Notes under the pieces: generated by a model
Database searches by the model: none
Told to the model about the DNA's origin: nothing
Seen by the model: only the letters and a program-made list of their open reading frames with translations
Origin: Planctomycetaceae bacterium UBA4655
GTDB lineage: Bacteria; Planctomycetota; Planctomycetia; Pirellulales; UBA1268
Assembly (NCBI GenBank): GCA_002405515.1
Contig: DHLZ01000139.1
Coordinates: 1,048 to 18,048, forward strand
Direction: 5' to 3'
Length of the DNA stretch: 17,001 nt
Part shown: one piece after another, positions 1-4,994 of the stretch
How the letters are laid out: each line of letters begins with the position of its first letter
How positions within the stretch are numbered: the stretch's first letter is position 1
Made by a program: the position numbers and the translations under genes

Positions 1-85
1 GGCCGGCAGCAAGCTCGACAAGGCTCGCCAACTCGGCGTTCCCGTGATCGACGAGGCGGCCTTCCGGAAACTGCTCGAGGGATGA
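1..85 (+). CDS. ligA: NAD-dependent DNA ligase, C-terminal end (partial)
   Basis: Only the last 27 codons are in the window; the reading frame starts at base 2 and ends at TGA 83-85. The residues read AGSKLDKARQLGVPV followed by IDEAAFRKLLEG. This matches the end of a BRCT domain as found at the C-terminus of bacterial LigA, where a glycine-serine-lysine stretch, a K-A-x-x-L-G-V/I helix and a final D-E-x-x-F-x-x-L-L helix are typical. LigA seals nicks in DNA during replication and repair using NAD+. Another BRCT-ending protein cannot be excluded from so short a piece. Confidence 0.7.
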   Translation, partial: AGSKLDKARQLGVPVIDEAAFRKLLEG

Positions 86-101
86 GGGTCGGGTGGCCTC
101 G

Positions 102-130
102 TTGACAGGGCTCCACGAGAGCGTTAGTGT
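102..130 (+). promoter_or_regulatory. Probable sigma70-type promoter for tRNA-Ala
   Basis: A perfect -35 hexamer TTGACA (102-107) is followed after exactly 17 bp by TAGTGT (125-130), which keeps the T, A and final T of the -10 consensus. Transcription would start near 137, about 38 nt before the mature tRNA. The position between the ligase stop and the tRNA supports a role in tRNA expression. Confidence 0.55.
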
Positions 131-174
131 GTCGATGATCGGTTTCCCGCCTGCTGTCGCCCCCGAACACCCTA

Positions 175-247
175 GGGGGATTAGCTCAATTGGGAGAGCG
201 TCTGGCTGGCAGCCAGAAGGTCAGGGGTTCGAATCCCCTATCCTCCA
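175..247 (+). tRNA. tRNA-Ala (anticodon GGC)
   Basis: A full cloverleaf can be folded. The acceptor stem is GGGGGAT (175-181) with ATCCTCC (240-246), including the G3-U70 pair that is the alanine identity element. The D-arm is GCTC/GAGC (184-199). The anticodon stem is TCTGG/CCAGA with loop CTGGCAG (206-212), giving anticodon GGC at 208-210. The T-arm is AGGGG/CCCCT with loop TTCGAAT. The discriminator base is A247 and no CCA tail is encoded. The 3' portion from 231 also serves as the left boundary of an integrated element, so this copy's 3' end was probably supplied by that element. Confidence 0.96.
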
Positions 248-249
248 TT
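231..249 (+). repeat. Left attachment-site repeat (attL core, within tRNA)
   Basis: This 19-bp stretch, GAATCCCCTATCCTCCATT, spans the T-loop to just past the discriminator base of tRNA-Ala. It matches 3718-3736 at 18 of 19 positions; the difference is C242 versus T3729. The identity stops on both sides: base 230 is C versus G at 3717, and base 250 is G versus C at 3737. Confidence 0.65.
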
Positions 250-304
250 GCACTTCTGAAAGTCAAGTGGCGACAAAAGCGGGCGAGAAATACCGGAGGA
301 CACC

Positions 305-823
305 ATGAAAAACGAGGCGATTGGATCCTTCGAGGCGGCCTGCATCATGGGGCTGCACTGGGCTCGGCCGAAAAAGATGGTCAACGCCGGCCTGCTGGAC
401 TGCCGGATCATCGGCGGCGAAGAAGGGCGTGCGTTTGCCGTGTACGGGCTGCGGCAGGCGGAGCAGAACTGGCGAGACTACGAGGAGTTGATACGCACCG
501 GGCAGTTCGAGGGCAGGCCGAGGGCTTATGAACACATGAGGCCTGCTGCTCTGCGGATTCTGGGCGAGAAGGGCAGGCCACAGATTGCCTACGAGGACGC
601 CGTCGACATCGACGAGGCGGCGAGAATCCTTCGGCTTTACGCGACGCGGGTGCCGCGACTCATTGCCGATGGGCGGCTCGTTGCCCGCAGGCTGTGGAGC
701 GAACGAACAAGATCTCCGAAGCTCTGGATAGTGTCCAGGCAGTCCTCGGAAAAACTCTGCCGCGAACTCGATAAGGCAGAGGCCGCAGGAAAAAAGCGCG
801 GACGAATTCGTCAGCCCGCTTAG
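305..823 (+). CDS. Excisionase-like protein with two helix-turn-helix units
   Basis: The product has 172 residues. A good ribosome site, GGAGGA (295-300), lies 4 nt before the ATG. Two segments look like repeats of one DNA-binding fold of the MerR/excisionase (helix-turn-helix 17) type. Residues about 7-50 carry SFEAACIMGL, then MVNAGLL and a wing. Residues about 101-150 carry DIDEAARILRL, then VPRLIADGRL, a basic wing and W141. The C-terminus is lysine/arginine rich (KKRGRIR). The gene starts 55 bp from the attachment repeat in tRNA-Ala, where recombination directionality factors are often encoded. A role in excision is an inference; it could equally be a transcription regulator of the element. 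Confidence 0.55.
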   Translation: MKNEAIGSFEAACIMGLHWARPKKMVNAGLLDCRIIGGEEGRAFAVYGLRQAEQNWRDYEELIRTGQFEGRPRAYEHMRPAALRILGEKGRPQIAYEDAVDIDEAARILRLYATRVPRLIADGRLVARRLWSERTRSPKLWIVSRQSSEKLCRELDKAEAAGKKRGRIRQPA

Positions 824-1207
824 TGTGTTGACAGGTATCCTAGCGCGGCCTACATTTGGGCCGCCATTTGGACGCACCAGCAGGAAGCTATCGATTGGGC
901 GAAGCACCGCCTGTCTGCACGTTTGCACCTTGGCATGGGCTGCGGGAAGACCCGCGTGGCTCTCGTCGAGGCGGCAGGTCTGGTGCCGGGGCAGCCGGTC
1001 ACAGAGAAGCAATACAAAAGCTACCTGAAGAAGCCCGGGTTGGATGTTCCGGCCAGCAACGGCACTCCTACGTCACTTCACACCAACCCAGAATTGAATC
1101 GCGTCATAGAAATGGAGGAGTTGACAAAGACTCGCCCAGGACACGCCGCTAAATTGTGGTCACAGTACGCTTCCGCAAAACCAAAGCCGACGAAAAAGAA
1201 AATATGA
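824..1207 (+). pseudogene. Remnant of a DEAD/SNF2-type helicase N-terminus
   Basis: The frame is open from just after the TAG at 821-823 to TGA 1205-1207. Its first part reads AAIWTHQQEAIDWAKHRLS and then LHLGMGCGKTRVAL. That is the usual opening of a superfamily 2 helicase: a tryptophan/glutamine-containing helix, then a Walker A loop with GCGKT near 938-952. The similarity begins upstream of any usable start codon; the first TTG is at 923. No motif II (DEAD/DEGH) or later helicase motif follows. After about codon 50 the sequence becomes unrecognisable and ends in a lysine-rich tail. The piece is therefore read as a truncated, rearranged gene. The ORF from TTG 923 (94 residues) might still be translated, since its stop overlaps the next start. 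Confidence 0.45.
828..856 (+). promoter_or_regulatory. Near-consensus promoter after the excisionase-like gene
   Basis: TTGACA (828-833), a 17-bp spacer and TACATT (851-856, four of six matches to TATAAT) begin four bases after the TAG stop of the preceding gene. The predicted start near 863 would feed the remnant at 824-1207 and the 77-codon gene at 1204. It resembles the tRNA promoter at 102-130, which also has TTGACAGG. Confidence 0.5.
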
Positions 1208-1437
1208 GCGCTATATTCACTCCGAGGAAGTGGGAAGACGTTCCTCCCGAAGATAAGAAATTCAGCTATGGATACGAGGAAAACTACATCGGCGTGATGG
1301 CCGATAAGAAGAGAGGCTTCGAGAACTACACTCGCGGCAAGACGAAGGAGCAGTTTCTTGCGCTCGGAGAGCCGGCGGAAGACTCGCTGCGCGAAGCGGA
1401 GGAATGGGGCTTCACCGTCGAGTGGGTCAACGACTAG
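1204..1437 (+). CDS. Hypothetical acidic 77-residue protein
   Basis: Not recognised. The ATG overlaps the TGA of the preceding frame as ATGA (1204-1207), a pattern of translational coupling, which favours this start over the in-frame GTG at 1156. The product is rich in E, D, K, Y and W, with a motif-like FTPRKWEDVPPED at the N-terminus and AEEWGFTVEWVND at the C-terminus. It has no membrane segment or signal. Its base composition is more AT-rich than that of the host genes, in keeping with element origin. The A-rich run before the ATG offers no clear ribosome site, so expression may depend on coupling. Confidence 0.5.
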   Translation: MSAIFTPRKWEDVPPEDKKFSYGYEENYIGVMADKKRGFENYTRGKTKEQFLALGEPAEDSLREAEEWGFTVEWVND

Positions 1438-1564
1438 GATGCACAACTCACTTGTGGTTCGATAGGATACACATAGACACAAACGTTGCGAGGGACTTCG
1501 CAGGGAGCAGTGCGAGCGATTTAAATTCTTACTCCGTCACATGCACGTCGTCTGCGCGCATCTT
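1438..1564. other. Gene-free stretch left of the IS-like gene
   Basis: This 127-bp interval separates the 77-residue gene from the stop of the convergent IS-like gene. It is relatively AT-rich, with GATTTAAATTC near 1519. I looked for a terminal inverted repeat matching the other side of the IS-like gene (about 3130-3160) and found only weak, unconvincing similarity. No gene or terminator is supported. Confidence 0.4.
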
Positions 1565-3091
1565 TCAGATGGCGGTCGCCAGGCCGTGATGGTGCAGTCG
1601 CACGCAGGCCCCGAGGACGGACTGGCCGACGGCCGTGACCCGCCAGCGTCTGGTTCGCGGCACTTTCGCGACGAGTCCCCGGACATGAAGCCTCTTGAGG
1701 AGGCGGCCCACGGCGTGCGTCTGCCGTCGCCCCAGAATTGGATCCTGGACCGCCGGGAAGATCCGGCCGCGGATGTCGGCGTTGCGGAAGCCACGGAGCA
1801 GGTTGTTGCCATCGAGCACGGCGGCGAACAGGCGGACGTCGTCGCGGCGGGCCGGGTTGAATCCGGCGTATGAACGCTGAGCGACCACCTGTCGCTCGGC
1901 AAGCCGTTCCACCTTGCAGTAGGACGGCGCAGGGTCATTGACGACCGAAAGGGCTTCGAGATACCGCTGGTTGGCCGCACGGGCCACCCGTTCGACATGG
2001 TGCAGATTGGCAACGCTCTTGTTCATGGGGCACCACACCATGCGGTGCTCCCCGTTCCGCTCCCGCTTGCGGCAGACGCGGAACTCGTACGGGTCGTTGA
2101 TCACCGTCTCGACCCGGAGGATCCGGCCGAACTTGTCATACATCTTCAGCCAGTTGTTTTTCATCCGGTGCTTGATCCTGGCTCCCGGAAGCCGCTGCTT
2201 CTTGCAGTCTGTGACCACCTCGCCGAGGAACTGGGGCGACAGCTTGCGACCCAGGAACGTGAGGATATCGGCGGCGCCGAAGTTGACCGTGGCATGGTCG
2301 AGCAGCCGGGGATACAGCTCGGCGAGCTTGTCGCGGCTCGCGAACAGCACGTCGGTGGAGTATTCGGCCTGCGTGGTCGTCCAGTAGTAGCGGCAGTCAC
2401 GGAGGAGCGGAGTCTTCAAGAGCGGATTGACGACAGAGGCCCAGTGGTCGAGAAGGCGGACCCACGGAAGCTGGGAGAACCCGTCGGCAAGCCGCTGCGC
2501 TTTCGTCGGATTGTAGAGGCTCGTGAAGGCGTTGTCGTGCTGGATGAAGCGCATCCGCCGTCGGGTCATCTGTCGCGCCAGCCAGGAGTGGCCGTTGACG
2601 TAGACCTGCACCGTGTACGGGAACCAGGATTGAATGCGGACGTACATGAGCCCGAAGTCACGGTCGAGGTAGTAGAAGTAGAGAACCCGCTGCGGCCGCC
2701 GCGCGTGCACCAGCACCGGCCGCCCCTTCGCATGCACCAGCCGGACGGTCCTGCACGTCTCCTGGACGCAGAGCACGGCGACGAGGCCTTCGGTCAGCCT
2801 GTCGCGACGGATGATGCCGTCGATCCAGGCCTCCTTGCGGAAAAAGCCCTGTTTGTACTCGTAGGGTCGCCCGGCGGCCTCGGCCAGCGCTTTGCCGTGG
2901 GCGACCAGGTCGTTGGAATGCCGTTCCAGAAGCTTCAGAAAGTCCTTCCGCCGGATTTTCAGCACGTGGTCCACGAAGCCGTTGAGCCGGGCCTCGTTCT
3001 GGAATGGCAGGTGACCCTTGAAAATCACCCGGTCGAAGCACTCCAATGAGGAGGAGATCGAGCCCCCGAACTTCTTGATGAACGAATCCAC
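1565..3091 (-). CDS. IS-like multicopy-family protein of unknown mechanism
   Basis: The product has 508 residues. The GTG start at 3091 (VDSFIKKFG) is chosen over the upstream ATG at 3133 because AGGAGA (3102-3097) sits 5 nt before it. From memory, relatives in acidobacteria, planctomycetes and proteobacteria also begin M-D-S-F-I-x-K-F-G, occur in several near-identical copies per genome and are usually left as hypothetical proteins. Recognisable blocks are CFDRVIFKGHLP, YFYYLDRDFGLMYVRIQSW, VQVYVNGHSWLARQM, FLGRKLSPQF, IKHRMKNNWLKMYDKFG and VETVINDPYEF. A C-terminal winged-helix-like part carries VGRLLKRLHVRGLVAKVPRTRRWRVT. I see no certain DDE triad or serine/tyrosine recombinase motif. The length and intact frame suggest a recent, functional arrival. 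Transposase is the best guess, but unproven. Confidence 0.6.
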   Translation of the reverse strand: MDSFIKKFGGSISSSLECFDRVIFKGHLPFQNEARLNGFVDHVLKIRRKDFLKLLERHSNDLVAHGKALAEAAGRPYEYKQGFFRKEAWIDGIIRRDRLTEGLVAVLCVQETCRTVRLVHAKGRPVLVHARRPQRVLYFYYLDRDFGLMYVRIQSWFPYTVQVYVNGHSWLARQMTRRRMRFIQHDNAFTSLYNPTKAQRLADGFSQLPWVRLLDHWASVVNPLLKTPLLRDCRYYWTTTQAEYSTDVLFASRDKLAELYPRLLDHATVNFGAADILTFLGRKLSPQFLGEVVTDCKKQRLPGARIKHRMKNNWLKMYDKFGRILRVETVINDPYEFRVCRKRERNGEHRMVWCPMNKSVANLHHVERVARAANQRYLEALSVVNDPAPSYCKVERLAERQVVAQRSYAGFNPARRDDVRLFAAVLDGNNLLRGFRNADIRGRIFPAVQDPILGRRQTHAVGRLLKRLHVRGLVAKVPRTRRWRVTAVGQSVLGACVRLHHHGLATAI

Positions 3092-3149
3092 GGCGCTCTC
3101 CTGGGTCCGGTTAGAGTGAAGTCCAACCATCATCCAGTGAGAGCGCCGT
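3090..3149 (-). promoter_or_regulatory. Hairpin burying the start site of the IS-like gene
   Basis: Two perfect 11-bp arms, ACGGCGCTCTC (3090-3100) and GAGAGCGCCGT (3139-3149), face each other across 38 nt. In mRNA read from the minus strand, the downstream arm covers part of the ribosome site (3102-3097) and the first two bases of the GTG start. A transcript entering from outside would therefore fold and block translation. On the plus strand the right arm is followed by seven T (3149-3155), so the same repeat could also act as a weak terminator for rightward transcripts. Confidence 0.5.
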
Positions 3150-3184
3150 TTTTTTAATCAGGTTGCTGCGGCGCCCGGGGAAGA

Positions 3185-3329
3185 ACGCACGCCTGCGTGA
3201 CTTTCCCTCTTTGGTTGCGGCCGACAGGCCGCGTTAAGGAATCAAAACGCGGCGCGCTTGCGGGATTCACACATCCGCTGGCCGCCGCGTTTTTGCGTTT
3301 TCGGCCAGCACAACAGCAGGGCCGAAAAC
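3185..3329. other. Hairpin-rich region, possible structured RNA
   Basis: Four inverted repeats follow in close order: ACGCA/TGCGT (3185-3198); GCGGCC-GACA-GGCCGC (3217-3232); AAAACGCGGCG (3244-3254) with CGCCGCGTTTT (3283-3293); and GTTTTCGGCC (3297-3306) with GGCCGAAAAC (3320-3329). The third ends in a T-tract on the plus strand and looks terminator-like. The fourth ends one base before an ATG at 3331. No protein is convincing across this interval. It could be a regulatory leader, a small RNA or the end of an insertion element; the sequence alone does not decide. Confidence 0.4.
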
Positions 3330-3330
3330 A

Positions 3331-3426
3331 ATGACATATTCGAACCTCAAGCGTCTTCAGGACCGTGCCGCGGCGATCGCCGCCCGTCTGAACGAACTCG
3401 CCGACCTTGATCGAGATTCCCTTTAG
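3331..3426 (+). CDS. Possible 31-residue helical peptide
   Basis: ATG 3331 to TAG 3424-3426 encodes MTYSNLKRLQDRAAAIAARL followed by NELADLDRDSL. The heptad-like spacing of leucine and alanine suggests a single amphipathic helix or coiled coil. A 10-bp hairpin (3297-3329) ends immediately before the start, and no clear ribosome site is visible. The stop falls next to the integrase remnant, so the frame may be truncated by the same rearrangement. I do not recognise it; it may be the start of a longer gene that has been lost. Confidence 0.3.
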   Translation: MTYSNLKRLQDRAAAIAARLNELADLDRDSL

Positions 3427-3477
3427 TGGCGCGTAAAAGTCCCGAAGGAACTCACGCAAAGTGAGCGAAGTATCCAT
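3418..3477 (-). pseudogene. Integrase (tyrosine recombinase) N-terminal remnant
   Basis: Minus-strand ATG at 3477 is preceded by an AGAAGGGG ribosome site about 8 nt upstream. It opens MDTSLTLREFLRDFYAPLKG. This resembles the start of the SAM-like core-binding domain of phage-type integrases, where L-T-L-R-E-F and a following Y-x-P-L-K/R are common. After about 20 codons the frame continues only as the antisense of the neighbouring sequence, with no core-binding continuation and no catalytic R-H-R-Y domain anywhere in the window. The gene was therefore probably cut by deletion or insertion. Its location about 240 bp inside the right attachment repeat is where an integrase gene would be expected. 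The call rests on only 20 residues. Confidence 0.4.
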
Positions 3478-3717
3478 TGGTGGCCCCTTCTGCTAGGTAT
3501 ATGCCACCTCCATGCGTGGCAGTCAAAAAGCTCCCGCTGCCTGCGTGGAGTCAAAATCGAAACCCTCTCCAAGCTGCAGTTGGCACCCTTGGTCAATTTC
3601 CAGACTTACCTGGCCATGCTTGCGGCTCCGGCAGCGGTTTTCGCCCTGACTCGAATCCCGTCCGAGTCGGACGTAAGATCGCTTACCCAGACGCACACAG
3701 CGGTCCATCGCTTCATG

Positions 3718-3736
3718 GAATCCCCTATTCTCCATT
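3718..3736 (+). repeat. Right attachment-site repeat (displaced tRNA-Ala 3' end)
   Basis: GAATCCCCTATTCTCCATT matches tRNA-Ala positions 231-249 at 18 of 19 bases. No tRNA body precedes it, so it is a stranded 3' fragment, as expected at the far end of an element that integrated in the tRNA gene. Confidence 0.65.
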
Positions 3737-3761
3737 CAAATCGACGGCGACGCAGGCGAAG

Positions 3762-3799
3762 GGCGGCAGCGCGGGCAAACGGCGGCAGCGCGGGCAAAC
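3762..3799. repeat. Two exact 19-bp tandem copies
   Basis: GGCGGCAGCGCGGGCAAAC occurs at 3762-3780 and again at 3781-3799 without a gap. It lies between the right attachment repeat and the aminotransferase start. Confidence 0.85.
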
Positions 3800-3831
3800 G
3801 GTGGCGATCCGATCGGATGATCGCGTGGCCT

Positions 3832-4743
3832 ATGATCGCGTGGACTGACGGTCGGATCGTTCCCGCGGAAGTGCTTTCTGTCCCGGTCGGCGACGCGGGA
3901 TTCGTGCTCGGGGCGTCTGTCACGGAACAGCTGCGGACCTTTCGTGGTCGCCTGTTTCTCGCCGACGAGCATGCCCGCCGCATGGAGGGATCGCTCGCGG
4001 TGGCGGGCATCGACCTGCCGATGCCGCTCGCGGAGGTTTTCGAGGCCGCATCGGAGGTCGCAGCCCGCAACCATGCGTCGCTCGATCCGGAAGACGATCT
4101 CGGCGTCTGCGTGGTCGCGACCCCCGGCGACCTGCCCGCGCAGCACGGAGGCGTCGCCGGCAGGCCGCGGGTGCTCGTGCACTCCTTCCCCCTCGCGTTC
4201 CGGCTGTGGGCCGGAGCCTACGCCTCGGGGGTCGCGGTCGTCGGCGTGTCGGTGAGGCAGGTGCCGGACGACTGCTGGCCGATCGCGCTCAAGTGCCGCA
4301 GCCGCATGCACTACCACCTCGCGGATCGCGAGGCGTCCGCGAGGATTCCCGGCGGGCGTGCCCTCCTGTGCCATGCCGACGGCCGCGTGAGCGAGACCTC
4401 GACGGCGAACGTCATCGCGGCGATCGGCGGAAAGCTCGTCACTCCTCCACCGGCCGACGCGCTTTCGGGGGTGAGTCTCGGCCACGTCCGCCGCCTCGCC
4501 GCCGCGGAAGGAATCGCCTGGGAGGAACGCACGCTCTCGCTCGGCGAGTGCGGCGAGGCCGACGAACTGCTGCTTTCGAGCACGCCGAACTGCCTGCTTC
4601 CGGCCACGAGTCTCGACGGGTGTCCGATCGGCGGGGGCCGTCCTGGGCCGATGTTCGGCCGGCTGCTCGATGCGTGGAGCCGCGGGGTCGGCCTCGATGT
4701 CCGCCGTCAGGCTGAAACGATGGCCGAGAGGTCTGGGGTCTGA
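3832..4743 (+). CDS. Class IV PLP-dependent aminotransferase
   Basis: The 303-residue product fits the fold-type IV family, which includes branched-chain aminotransferase (IlvE), D-amino-acid aminotransferase and aminodeoxychorismate lyase (PabC). The N-terminus AWTDGRIVPAEVLSVPVGDAGF is typical. K154, in PIALKCRSRMHYHLADREA, is the expected Schiff-base lysine. E188, in VSETSTANVIA, matches the glutamate that binds the pyridine nitrogen. LVTPP (202-206) and LSGVSLGHVRRLA (211-223) are the usual phosphate-side segments. The substrate cannot be chosen from sequence alone. Two starts are possible: ATG 3832, or ATG 3817 in a 15-bp tandem duplication that gives MIAWPMIAWT; neither has a clear ribosome site. 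I chose 3832 because the second copy leads straight into the conserved region. Confidence 0.85.
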   Translation: MIAWTDGRIVPAEVLSVPVGDAGFVLGASVTEQLRTFRGRLFLADEHARRMEGSLAVAGIDLPMPLAEVFEAASEVAARNHASLDPEDDLGVCVVATPGDLPAQHGGVAGRPRVLVHSFPLAFRLWAGAYASGVAVVGVSVRQVPDDCWPIALKCRSRMHYHLADREASARIPGGRALLCHADGRVSETSTANVIAAIGGKLVTPPPADALSGVSLGHVRRLAAAEGIAWEERTLSLGECGEADELLLSSTPNCLLPATSLDGCPIGGGRPGPMFGRLLDAWSRGVGLDVRRQAETMAERSGV

Positions 4744-4994
4744 CCCGTCGCCTCGCGTCGCTCGACGCCGGGAAGCCTCGGCTGGCCAACGGTTTACGGA
4801 GACGAGCGGCCTTTCGGCCGCGCCGTCGTGCGTCGCGCGGCCGCGAGATCCTCGGGTTTCGAGGTTGCCCGGCCCCCCCGCATGTGAATAATTCGCTCCC
4901 GGGACGAGTCGCTCCTTACCGCGCTGCGGTGGCCGCTCGTTCGGGGTCGGTGTCCGCTGCGCGATGTGTGGCGGCAGAAAGGGAGGGTTCCTCT
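4744..4994. other. Intergenic region upstream of the rhodopsin
   Basis: This 251-bp interval between the aminotransferase and rhodopsin contains a hairpin GCGGCC-TTTC-GGCCGC (4806-4821) with no T-tract, a run of seven C (about 4873-4879) and a possible promoter at 4865-4892. The rhodopsin frame is open back to 4884, but that extension is arginine/serine rich and unlike rhodopsin N-termini. No other gene is supported. Confidence 0.5.
4865..4892 (+). promoter_or_regulatory. Possible promoter for the rhodopsin operon
   Basis: TTGCCC (4865-4870), a 16-bp spacer and AATAAT (4887-4892) form the best promoter-like pair before the rhodopsin. The transcript would carry a leader of about 95 nt. The match is moderate, but this is the only AT-rich patch in a GC-rich interval. 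Confidence 0.3.

Larger units (their letters stand above)
231..3736. mobile_element. Decayed integrative element at the tRNA-Ala 3' end
   Basis: The bounds are set by a direct repeat: the last part of tRNA-Ala plus two bases (231-249) recurs at 3718-3736 with one mismatch. This is the layout left by tyrosine-recombinase integration into a tRNA gene. Inside the left end is an excisionase-like gene (305-823); inside the right end is a 20-codon remnant matching the N-terminus of a phage-type integrase (3418-3477). The interior is more AT-rich by eye than the flanking host genes, and it contains fragments and an IS-like gene. No intact integrase remains, so the element is probably immobile unless helped in trans. 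Boundaries and integrase identity are inferences; the repeat itself is visible. Confidence 0.6.
3478..3831. other. Junction between element and host, gene-free
   Basis: No supported gene lies here. The interval holds the upstream region of the integrase remnant, the right attachment repeat (3718-3736) and a 19-bp tandem repeat. The open frame running from 3580 into the aminotransferase is not conserved-looking before 3817 and includes an arginine run, so I treat it as non-coding. Confidence 0.5.

Noticed and set aside
1121..1155. Second TTGACA with TAAATT downstream
   Set aside because: The spacer is 23 bp, too long for a sigma70 promoter; the hexamer lies in a reading frame.
1997..3049. A 350-codon plus-strand open frame
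   Set aside because: Antisense of the IS-like gene; composition and lack of motifs mark it as a shadow.
3231..3240. GTTAAGG as an integron attC core
   Set aside because: The GTTRRRY core needs a final pyrimidine, and no paired core site or integron integrase is present.
3640..3670. A tRNA-like T-arm (ACTCGAATCCCGT)
   Set aside because: No acceptor, D or anticodon arm can be folded around it; the loop is not TTCGAAT.
3580..3816. N-terminal extension of the aminotransferase frame
   Set aside because: It spans the attachment repeat and a tandem repeat, includes an arginine run and has no family similarity, so the gene is taken to start at 3817 or 3832.
4884..4994. Longer rhodopsin start at GTG 4884
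   Set aside because: The extension is arginine/serine rich, whereas ATG 4995 has a strong GGGAGGG ribosome site and gives the normal family length.
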